A model generated the notes under the pieces. The model was given only the letters and a program-made list of their open reading frames with translations, was not told where the DNA came from and made no database searches. The translations under genes were made by a program, and so were the position numbers. Shown piece by piece: positions 45,968 to 56,509 of a DNA stretch of 64,000 bases. The DNA comes from Corylus avellana (Eukaryota; Streptophyta; Magnoliopsida; Fagales; Betulaceae), in the NCBI RefSeq assembly GCF_901000735.1, contig NC_081545.1, positions 8,578,044 through 8,642,043 on the forward strand, read 5' to 3'. Each line of letters begins with the position of its first letter. The stretch's first letter is position 1.

Positions 45968-46461
45968 AGAGTTGTATAATGTGCAAGAATCTCGAGATTT
46001 TATGACTCTTTAGTCTGTGTGGAACCTTAGTCATCTATTTATGTATCAGTTGCCTCTCATTCCTACGCCCTTCTTAATCCACCTGGTCAGGCATTGAGAA
46101 TCTATTCAGCCGGCTGAGGTAGTCATCAGACATCTATAGTTTTTCATTATGTGTCTTTGAGTTTTTTGTTTTGGCTAGGTTTCTAGGGAATTTATAAGTA
46201 TGGGTGTATCTTGGTCAATCAGGTATTCCCCGGCCAAGTGTTGACACCAGTAGGACTTTTTCTTCAAAGACCTTTTTAAGTGTTTGGCATTTTATGAATT
46301 CCTATTGGGTTTTTTTTTTTTTAATTGAAGTCTTTGTGCCTTAATCCAAGAGTAAGACTTCTTGCAAGTGTTCTGCTGTTCTTACCCAGACAGTGAGTTC
46401 TAAGCAGAGCTTTTGAAAAATTATAAGGAATGGTTTCCATTATTTTCAAGTTTAAAGATGA

Positions 46462-46636
46462 GAGGAATGCTACACTATTTTCAAATTTTTAAGTTTAAAA
46501 TTTGATCCTCAAATGACGTATCACAATTTCATGAGATGGTGACATATTTTATAAAATAAAAAATTATATAGAATTGTAACACATCATTTAGGGAGCAAAT
46601 TTAGAAAAATTAAAATAAAAAAGTGTAGCATTTCTC
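46462..46636. mobile_element. MITE with GAGGAATGCTACAC ends (copy 2)
   Basis: Same element and position as 28125-28301. Confidence 0.6.
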
Positions 46637-47394
46637 TTAAAATAAATGGAGTCAAAAGAGAAGAGCCCTTATGGCCCTTATCTCATGATATTTTTGTCCT
46701 ATGCCCCTTGGCATGTAGGGTCCATTTGGCAAATCCCTTTCCTTTTGTTACTGTTTACGTCACTTTTTTTTCCAAAAAACACAACATTAAAATATTGTCA
46801 CTTTTTCACTTTTTATTATTATTCAAATTAAAAAAAAAAAAAATCACTACAAAATGAATTTTGGGGGTTGAATTTAAGATGAGTAGTACGAGACTTTTTT
46901 TGCAAACAACTCTTTTAAGAACACTATTAACAGACACTCTATAACCCATTTTCTTTCATATATATAGAAAAAATCTAAAAGTAAAAAATAAAAATACCAC
47001 AAAAAGTCACATGTAGCAGCTTCCCTATTGCTTCCCTAAACATTGGGAATGCTACATTACTACCTAATGTGTAGGAACCAAAAGATCTTCACTCTATGTT
47101 ATTTTAATATAAATATCTTTTTTTCCTCTCTCATCTTTCATCATTTTATCTTTTATTGCGTATTGAATATTGTGTTGAAATTTTGTAAAAAATTAGAGAC
47201 AATGTATAAAACTTGTATTTTGTAAAAAAATAGTATTTTAATGATATAAGGAAAAATAAAGAAAGCTATTGTGAAGTATTTTTGGATAAAGAAGTAAAAT
47301 ATACTTTCATTCCTTTAAAAACTTAAAAGAAAATTAAAGAGAAGCCCATGTTGGTGCAATAAGAAAAAAGGATTTGTCAAACGACCTCTATTTG

Positions 47395-47755
47395 GGGCTG
47401 AGCAAATTACTGACTAATCGACTTTCGATCGATTTTGACCGACACCGACCATTACCGACTAGATGACGGACGGTAAGCGGCATGATTTTTTTTATTCCAA
47501 ATTTTTTGGTTCGGTAAGCGGAAGAGGTTTTTTAACCAAACCGACTTTATCGACCGACTTTACCGACAAATTTGCCACTTTTGCACATACCGACATTACC
47601 GACACTGACTTTACCAACCGCTATTCAGTTCGAAATGCGAAATAAAATAAAATTTTGCAGAATAAGTCAGTGAAATAACCGACTTTACTGACATTGTCGG
47701 TACGAAAGGCGAAAATAAGATTTTTCTACCGTAACCGATATTACCGACATGCACT
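47395..47755. repeat. 'ccgactttaccgac' degenerate repeat (copy 2)
   Basis: Counterpart of 28850-29245, with several indels between the copies. Confidence 0.6.
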
Positions 47756-47911
47756 CAGCCCTCCTATCCTCATCCTCTTGGGATTAGTAGCTTCATCTGA
47801 CCCTTTTTAGCTGCAGTCATTCTTTTGGGAGGTCAGCAGGTTTTTAATCCTTTTTATGCCCCACAAAAATTTAACCGCGTCTGTGCGGTCGACGGTCGTT
47901 TTCACTGCCAC

Positions 47912-48154
47912 ATGGAAGCTGGATCCCCTCCCAGTAACGTCCCCAATCTCTCAAACTTGCAGCAGCCCACACGTTTACCACCACTTGGCAGGTACCCACT
48001 TCTCTCTTTATCTGTTTCGGATCCCGTTGCTTCTCTGTCTCTGCACTCAAGTCCATTGTTACTGGTACACCTGCAGAATTGCTTGCTGCCTCTGTTTCTT
48101 GAAGACCATGGGAAAGTGTTCTGCGGGGGATGGAGCAAATTTGGTCAGGTATAA
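47912..48154 (+). CDS. Unassigned short ORF, conserved between block copies (copy 2)
   Basis: Same 80-residue frame as 29409-29651 with a Leu to Val change. Here the frame is open further upstream (to about 47828). The possible splice sites are also kept. Product unknown. Confidence 0.3.
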   Translation: MEAGSPPSNVPNLSNLQQPTRLPPLGRYPLLSLSVSDPVASLSLHSSPLLLVHLQNCLLPLFLEDHGKVFCGGWSKFGQV

Positions 48155-48628
48155 TATATTGCCTGGTCTCTTATCGACTTTTGAATCATTGCATTGACAA
48201 AATTTCATCTTTTGTATTTGGTATCGTATGAAACGAATATCACTTAAAGGACAAACTTATGCGACGGAATGTAATTATTTGTGGGTTGTCTATTTTGAAG
48301 TTTCACCGGCCTGTCGTCTTGGGGATGTTCATACAAAAAGGGTACACATTTGGCCTAATCTTTGGAATTTTGGGGGTTTAGAAATGTAGTTTACTAAATG
48401 GAGGTTTAAAATCTATTCTCTATATTTTGTATATTTGGGTTCTTATTCTAATGACTATTATTATTATTATTTTATTATTATTATTTTTTTTTCATGCTGT
48501 CGCGTCAAAGAGTATTGCAGTTCTTGTGTATGATTCTACCAGTTAGAATTTACTTGCTTGTTTTTATGGTGTAGTGGTAACTTTTTTAAGTGAAGCAATG
48601 AAACGTAACGTCCTGTTATATGTTTAAT

Positions 48629-50573
48629 GGGAATCTGGATAGATATATTGTGAATTTGTGATTGGCATAGTGGATCTTTGTCACCAATAATGGAGCCATG
48701 TTTTGTAAGTTTTTAGAAAGAAAAAAAAGTATTGAGGAAATTTATTTGGGTTATTGCGGTATTGAGTTTGTCATTGATTTGCACTATATATCTTTTTGCA
48801 GAAACCTCATTTACCCCCTCAATCCACCACTCTTGTTGCAATGTTCTTCGATCTTTCAGTTTGGTTAATGTACCCTAATCTACTACTGCGGTTGCAATGT
48901 CCCCCTTCTGCGATATAAAATGAAAAAAAAAAAAAAAAAAAAATCATGCATACGATAAAAAATTCCCAAAAAAAAAACAAAAAACAAAAACAAAAATCCA
49001 GAAGGAAAAAAATGAAACACTTCGATCTATTTTGAATGTTGTGCTTTTTTTCTGAATTATTTACCTTTTTTTATGCATGGTATTTTTGCCATCTTGGGAG
49101 CGAAATGAGGACATTGCAACCTCTATGGTAGATTTGTAAAGTACATGGACCAAATTGAAATTTGGGGGGGAGGGGGCAATTGCTGAAAATTGACAAATAG
49201 AATAATGATTAACAAAGTTATCGACTTTAAAGCAAAACACCATAGATATCAATACCAAAATCAAAGCAAGCATAAAAGAAATCAACACTCAGATTTTGGT
49301 AACAAAGTGGAAACTTTTTTAAAAACTCTTCAAAAGGAAAACTCTGAGGGCCAGCATACCGCAAAGGCATCCATTATAGAATACTTGTGTTATTAATTGT
49401 TCTTACTTACAAAACCTTTGTAATTAGGAAGACCCAATTTGTAACCACAGCAAAAGACCAATTCACTTCCCACCGTAGTGACTGCAGAACTTCCAGCCTT
49501 CTTCTACATGGATCACCTTCACAAACAAATGGTATCTGCTACAACGCAAAAATCTAGTGGCTTAAGTTTTTTTTTGTGGTTTGATTGATGAAAAACAAGG
49601 AGAGGGATCAAATCTATTTAGGCTTAAAAGTGTTTAGTTTTTCTTTCTAAGGTTTTCTGAATAGTAGTCTCTCTCTCTCTCTATGAAATCGTGTGGTCTC
49701 AGGCTTATATAGACTATGAGAAAACAAGGGTTTAATGATAAGGCTGGTTTAATAAAAACACTGCCAAAGACAACAACATTCAAACTTGAGTAAGTTTCAT
49801 TCAAAAGTTAGCTAGGGTTTCAAAGATTATTGCATGCGGCCTTCGAACATTCTTTGAACATCGTTGTGGGTGAAAGGTTTTGCCATAATTATTGAATTAT
49901 ATGTTTGAACATTCTTCGAACATCACTACAAACCAAAGGTTATGTGTGTCACTTGAAGTATTGATGTTCAAACTTTCTTCAAATGCAATTGCGAACGACC
50001 ACGAGAACTTGAATTTTGGACTCCTTGATTCCCGCGTTAGAACTTTCTTCGAACATCATTACAAATGAATCATTCTGTCTTGAATTTTGAAGTTTGTAGA
50101 GGTGCCATGTTCGAATATCCTTCGAATGTTGTTGCGAATAAAATGTTATGTCTTGCACTTTAATTCAGGTTTTCGAATACCAACTTAAAACCAACTCAAC
50201 CACTAACCGTAGAATTACAACCAACCCAGTTTTGACACTGAATATGCCAACATAAATCCTAACAATTGTGAATTGGTTGGTAGATTAAGGGAGAAAAGTG
50301 TAGTTTCCCCTATTCCTTTTTTTGAGTAAAAAGGATGGGCAATTCAAAAAATTTGTTTGGTTCTCTTGTGTTTCCGAGAGCTTTTACAAGTTTAATGTCT
50401 CTGAGACATACTATTCTATCAGAGGATAGATTAATTTTTCTGTAACCAACATCGAAGCTGGAATTTGCATTTGGTTTTACTTATGCAATAGTGAATCATT
50501 TTTATAGTTTAGACTGAGAACGTGCTTGACATTCTTACTTTTCTGCATATAAACCAACTATCTCATTAAACAA
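48629..50573. other. Intergenic region before the first formiminotransferase gene
   Basis: Holds a foldback-like segment (about 48795-49190, 'cattgcaac'/'gttgcaatg' words in both orientations) and irregular 'gaacattcttcgaacatc' repeats (about 49840-50150). No confident exon. Confidence 0.5.
48795..49190. repeat. Foldback-like element
   Basis: The left side has 'cccctcaatccaccac...gttgcaatgttc'. The right side has 'gaggacattgcaacctctat' and 'gggggcaattgctg'. Partial inverted similarity surrounds an A-rich centre. Confidence 0.4.
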
Positions 50574-50743
50574 ATGGCTTCCATGGTGGGGTTTATTGTC
50601 CAAGAGGAAGCCCCACCCATAATTCCTTTGGTGATGTCATTCCGTCATCTCAAAACGATCGTTCTCTGCAGTTTGTGATGGGCAGTGAGGAGGAGAAATA
50701 TGTTAAAATTGATGCTTGGTTGCTGCAAGGTATACATATCTGA
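50574..50743 (+). promoter_or_regulatory. Two upstream ORFs before the first formiminotransferase start
   Basis: ATG 50574 opens a 34-codon frame ending at TGA 50676-50678. ATG 50678 (gtgATGG, a good context with G at -3 and +4) opens a 21-codon frame that runs past the main ATG at 50700 and ends at 50743. The main ATG has a weaker context. An intron in this leader could remove them (an acceptor-like 'ctctgcag' ends at 50671). Confidence 0.35.
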
Positions 50744-52080
50744 AACCCGGAACAGGGCTGCTCTGGAGGCAATAGAACAGGCTGCCAAGCTATTCCCAGA
50801 AGTTGCGATTATCAATAAGTTTGAAGATGAGGCTTACAATAGAGTTGGTTACACCCTTGTCTCCAAGTTGGCTCCAAAGCCATCTTGCCACTCATGTTCC
50901 TTGAGAAGTGCTGTGCTTTCCATGGTTAAGGCAGCTTTGGAGACAATTGACCTCGAGTTGCATTGTGGAAGTCATCCTCGGCTTGGAGTTGTTGACCACA
51001 TATGCTTTCACCCCCTGGCATATGCTTCTTTGATCCAAACAGCTGGGATTGCAAAGTCGTTGGCAGCAGATATTGGCTCTAGTATGCAAGGTTTGTGCCA
51101 TTCACCTTGAGACTGCATCAAACTGTAGGTTGTTGTCAACTATTGATTGATATTGTAAATGATGGTGAGTGTGACTTTGGTCTGTCGCCTTTGAAGAGGA
51201 CACTTCACTAGAATATAATTCTTCATTGTTCCATTCTTCTCTAGTTTGTTACTTTTGGTTACAAGGACAGCCACTTTTAATTAAACATTAATTCAAGGTG
51301 CTTAATCCAATAATCCAATTACTTGAGCTTTGCAACCCAAATTCTGGACAGTCCAATTATTATTAGTAGCTGAGATTTGTTTACGGAATGCAAGATTGGT
51401 TTGTCTTATGCCATCTCTTCCCTCTGGAAATAGGCATTATAATGCAAGCTGTACAGCAATTTCCAAGGAATTTGGTTTCAGAACATATTTCTAGCCAGAG
51501 TATAAGTGTTTCTTTCTGCAGTACTCTATTATTTGGTTTCATTTTTCTTTGCTAATGACCATAAGCATTTGCTGCAGTCCCTACTTTTCTATATGGAGCT
51601 GCCCATGAGGAGGGGAGGACGCTTGATTCTATCAGAAGAGAGCTGGGTTATTTCAAGCCAAACTCTGGTGGAACTCAATGGAGTGGAGGCCCAAAATCAG
51701 AGTGCCTGCCACTGAAGCCAGACGAGGGTCCAGCTCAAATGAGTAAAGCAAAAGGTGTCGTAGTAATTGGAGCAACCCGGTGGGTTGATAACTACAACAT
51801 CCCTGTCTTCTCTACCGATATCGCTGCTCTTCGTAGGCTTGCAAAGCGTTTAAGTGGGAGAGGAGGTGGGCTTCCTTCAGTACAAGCCATGGCACTAGCA
51901 CATGATGATGTGACTGAGGTAGCTTGTAATTTGCTGGAACCAAGTAAAGTTGGAGGAGATATAGTTCAACAAGAAGTTGAGAGGCTTTCGAGGGAAGAGG
52001 GTATGGCTGTGGGGAAGGGATATTTCACTGATCTATCACAGGAAGAAATAGTTGAAAGTTACTTAAAGTTGGATCCTTGA
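50700..52080 (+). CDS. Formiminotransferase-domain protein (FTCD-like), gene 1
   Basis: Two exons, 50700-51090 and 51578-52080 (phase-1 intron), encode 297 residues. In animals the formiminotransferase domain moves the formimino group of formiminoglutamate to tetrahydrofolate. Plant members lack the cyclodeaminase half and their substrate is unsettled. The N-terminal subdomain includes LGCCKVYISETRNRAALEAI and the conserved folate/active-site motif GSHPRLGVVDHICFHPL. The C-terminal subdomain includes VPTFLYGAAH, LDSIRRELGYF, SGRGGGLPSVQAM and GYFTDLSQEEIVESYLKL. The length fits the domain alone. Start chosen at MLKLMLGCCKVY, the usual family start. No transit peptide is obvious, so probably cytosolic. 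The related gene 2 lies 4.4 kb downstream in the same direction. Confidence 0.9.
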
Positions 52081-52835
52081 CTGCAAGAGAAAATGAAATA
52101 AGAAGGAAGCTCTTTTTTGAACTTTTATGAAAGGGTTTCTAATGAAAGGTGATTTTTTTTTTTTTTTTTGGTTGGATTAATTTTTATACTGATCATGTGA
52201 GTTCTGTAGTTGTCCATGTGCATAGCATTTCGTTGCTTTTACCCATCACTTGACCTTAAAAGTGGATAGTGCTGGCATTTACATTTAAAAGATTGCATAG
52301 AGTTATTATGTAATCTTGGTTCAACTAATTGTAGCTTCATGTTGAATCCCAGTACACACAGTCCCCATTGAAAGAAATTTTTGGCGCAGTGAAAAAAATT
52401 GATTCATTTGCCTGGTGATCATCTGCAGTTGCATATAGACTCCAAACAGAAAAAATTATTTACTTGACTGTGAAAATTGCCTGGCAAAAAGTTGGGGAAA
52501 GGGATATTTAGGAAAGGTCTTTTTATCTTTTTACTGAGGAGTCCAGGTGTTTTCATCTCTATTCCTATATCCTATATTTTTACTTGTAGTTTCATTGTCC
52601 TTGACTGGTCCTCCAAGTACCGTATAAAGAGTCAGAATATTCTGTACTGAAGCCTGCATCTCAAAGTTCCATGGGCCTGGAGAAGGATTTTACATCGTTG
52701 ACATCTGTACTCGTAAAGTTTTGGTTTGGCAGGTGGGACTAATACTGATGTTTTAGTCGTTTAGATACTTTTTGGGTCCTTTGGAAGAAAAGGTCTGTTG
52801 AGTCAACTCAGCTATACCCCTCGTCAATATTATAT

Positions 52836-52995
52836 GAGAAATGCTACACTCTCAAGTATACGCTCCATGACATATTAGTGATTTTCACCATTGGATCCAC
52901 ATCCAAAATTCAATAGATCGTCCAAAATTTAGATCCAATGATGAAAATCACTGTCACATCAAAAAGTACATTTGAAAGTGTATATAGCATTTCTC
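52836..52995. mobile_element. MITE with GAGAAATGCTACAC ends and 9-bp target duplication
   Basis: Inverted ends are GAGAAATGCTACACTCTCAA and, on the other strand, GAGAAATGCTATATACACTT. The flanks ATATTATAT (52827-52835) and ATATTACAT (52996-53004) agree at 8 of 9. Same family type as 28125-28301. The 9-bp duplication points to Mutator-type mobilisation. Confidence 0.75.
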
Positions 52996-53033
52996 ATATT
53001 ACATACATACATACGTAGATGAACAATAAATCC

Positions 53034-53037
<4 letters not shown>

Positions 53038-53086
<49 letters not shown>
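53038..53086. repeat. (TA)n microsatellite
   Basis: About 24 uninterrupted TA units. Confidence 0.9.
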
Positions 53087-56000
53087 CTTTGTTCTGTCAA
53101 ATAATTATTTCTAGGATTGCTATATCGTTTTCTTATGTTCTGTCAAATGTATGTTGTTGTTCCTTTCTGATCCCCAAGTTGCCTCACCCCCAACAGGCCT
53201 CACACCAACAACTGAGTTGATGGAATAAATTATTCACCAAAAATATATATTTATTTACCCCTCAAACTTTCATCTCATTTGCACTTATTCTTAAATTATC
53301 ATTCTTGACAAGTGATTCTTTCTTACTACCATTTTCTTGCTGTTGGCACATTTCGTTAACGTTCGAGTTAAAACAGATGAAAAATGTTGCATGTAACCCA
53401 CACTAGACTTGGGGTGGTCGATCACCCCCCTCAATCCCTTTGTTTATTTTTATTTTTTTATTTTTTTTCTTTTTTTGAATTTCTCTAGTGGAAGGGTAAA
53501 TTGGACATTTCAAATAAAAACTTTGCATATGGACTTCGCATGCACAAATTTTCGTATATGTTTACGTCAAACGCTAATAGAATATGTCAACCGAAAGAAA
53601 ATAGCCGTTTGAGGGGGTCAAAGGTCACAAATGGTAGTGCGGAAGCAATCTATAAATGGCGTGTCAATTCATGGAGACAACGTACTTTTTTATGAATATT
53701 GATTGGGACTATGGATGCGTTTGAGATTATGATTTCATAAACAAAAAGTGAGATTTTAAATCAAATCGTAGAAAATTAATTGTTGGGAACTGCGTTTTAA
53801 AAAAATTGCGATTTGAAAAGCATAAAATATGCATTTCAAATATCAAGTAAAGAGGTTTTTTTTTTTTGAAAATGCACAATTTTGAAGCCTAAAACTGCGA
53901 TTTTAAACGCCAAATCACGATTTTGCAAAATACTTAACTACGGTTTTAAAAATAACTTTTTAAAATCACACTTTTTGAAATAGTAATCACAAACGGATCC
54001 AAGTATATTTTCACAAAATTAAAAAAATAAATAAATAATAATGGGGGGAGAAAATTGAATTCAAATTACTAATAAATCTGAAAGATTAAGATATTCTCCA
54101 TAGAGATTTCTTATCTTATTCGGTTAAAATTTCTTTGTTAGTCATGTTTTTATGTCACTTTTCAGAACATTTTTTTGTTCTTTCCTTCATATTTTAACAT
54201 TTTGTTATTCTTCTTGCATTATTTAAATCCCATATATGTCTTGTTTTTGAAGTTTCCAACCAATAGTCCCAACCTTATCCGAACTAAAATTGGATTAATT
54301 ACACAAATTTCCCCATTTATACTCTCCACTTGGCATTTGTTTAGCTCTATATCTATGCCAACCCTCATCAGTGGATGATAAAGCTTATGAAAGGTAGGTG
54401 AGAATGTGTCATTTATAGAAATGTTAGTTGAAGAAAGCTCACGAGCTTTAGCTCATGCAAAACCTCAACAAATTTGTTGTGAAGGGGCCACAAATATTAT
54501 GACAAACAAACAATGGGTCCATTTTATTAGAATAGAAATACAAAACGGGAAATTAAGTGCTCTTAAAGTACGCTTTCTTTAATAATAATTGGTATGTATA
54601 ACAGTATAAGGTAATGGTAAAACTTTCCCAAGATATAATGGAATCCATAAATTGGAAACCAAACCAGAACACCATAGATTTTTCTATTTTAGTAAGAGAG
54701 AGACATAAGTAGATAGAATTGTCTATATCTTATATTGGTATGGAGCGGGCTGTTTATAGTTTCGGTTTAGCAGGTCTAATGTTTGTTCACCAACATATAT
54801 GCATTTCACAATTAACAGTAAACAACTGCTAATTCGATTGTCATTAAAATTTGACAAATTGATATTAACAGATACTTAATCTTGACCGTTAGATTAAATT
54901 TGTAATTAACGGTTATTTTATTTAATTATAACTGTTAGAGGGTAATTGTTAGTAATGATCACTTAATCTAAACCGTTAGCTTATTTTAGTCTTACAGTTA
55001 ACATTACTAATGGTCAAGTAAATCAAACCATAAGATCTACTTAGAATCATTTGACGATCCAGATCAAATCACCAAATCGTATGATCATAACCGTCCAAAA
55101 ATTAACGGCCATGATTTGATCACTTCGAACTCCGTGTCAAGTTCCAAGTGTGCCACTAACACCTCACCCCATCCGGTGCTTCACCTTGTACTAGAGCATA
55201 CACATGAGTATGTACAACCAAGTATTGCTTGCTTGTGTGAATTAGGCATTATAAATGCCAATTTTAATTTCTCTTCCCAACCCTAGAAACTCTATTCTTT
55301 CATGACTTCTTAAAAAAACATTTCATTTATAATATAATACAAAAAACACAATACAGAAAATAAAGATACGAACAAACAGAGCAAGTTTTGTGTTTCCCTG
55401 TTGTTGTTTCAGTTTAAAAATCAGAAAAACCATCGCATTCCCAGAAGAACAAAATAAAGTATTATTCTAATTCATTTTTTATTTAATAATTCATAATAAT
55501 ATATAATATCTAGTTCTTATCACCATTGCCATTGCACCGACACACGACAACCAGCTTCATTAGTTCCATTTAGATAATCACCATGCTGTGCACGAGTGCA
55601 TCAAACAAAAATAAACAGACAATATGATATACAAATCTTTTCTTGTGCCTTTCCAAAAGCTTCAACGAATAATATATACATAGCAGGTTTCCTTTTTATC
55701 CTTTTTTATCCATTAGTGGAGGATGTTTTGCTGAGCAATCCGCACAACAAATGCAAGAGAATTCTTATGACGCTTATTTGCCCGATCAGCATTGGCGGAT
55801 TCATGAATTTATCTTAATAGGGGCAAAAATAAAATAATAAAATATAATGAAATTGTGGACTGCGGAAGACGGCTCCTACTCAGACGAGAGAACTTTCATC
55901 ATAAGTTTCACAGAACAGAATCACGGCGTAGTAATAGCCCGCAGCAATTAATGAGCACAAAAAGAAATTTTGTTGTAGCCTAATAGATAAAAAGTAGTGT

Positions 56001-56509
56001 AAAACACTCTCTCCTTCAGTTTACTCTAATTTTTGAGCTGAAATTTGGACTGAACTAAGTTTTATAGGGGCTAAAGTGCCAAGAATATAAAATTTAAATT
56101 TATTTTATAGGAGCTAGTAGAAATTTTGGGCAAAAAAAATTTACTAGGGCGCCACCCTTGTGCATATCCGCCACGGCCGATCCGTGAGCAAGCTATCTGG
56201 AACCTGCTTGAACAGTCCTTTATGAAAGAAAATTACTAAAAATCTCTATATTAGTGAAAGGTCAATGGAGAAGAAGCAAAATTGCATCTCGTTAATGATA
56301 AGATAAATGGGCATTGACGCGACAAGCTGTGGGGGCATTGGCTTTAGCTTATGTTGGTGACTTGGTGTTGTACCAAAGCTGACACATATAAGCACATTAA
56401 TTACCTCAATGTCTTTTTATATGCATCTCACCATCTCTCTCTTACTTCTTTCACGTGAAACAGAGTAGGTAGGTGTGGCAACCAAGGATAAGCAAAGCAG
56501 AGCAAGGAA

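Larger units (their letters stand above)
45968..48628 (+). repeat. Large repeated block, copy 2, second part
   Basis: Counterpart of 27381-30114 and lacks the 209-bp solo LTR. Contiguous on both sides with unique sequence, so this copy is better assembled than copy 1. Confidence 0.9.
52081..56509. other. Intergenic region between the two formiminotransferase genes
   Basis: 3' UTR of gene 1, a MITE at 52836-52995, a TA microsatellite at 53038-53086, AT-rich sequence with several inverted words (54800-55100), and the promoter of gene 2. No convincing exon. Confidence 0.5.
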
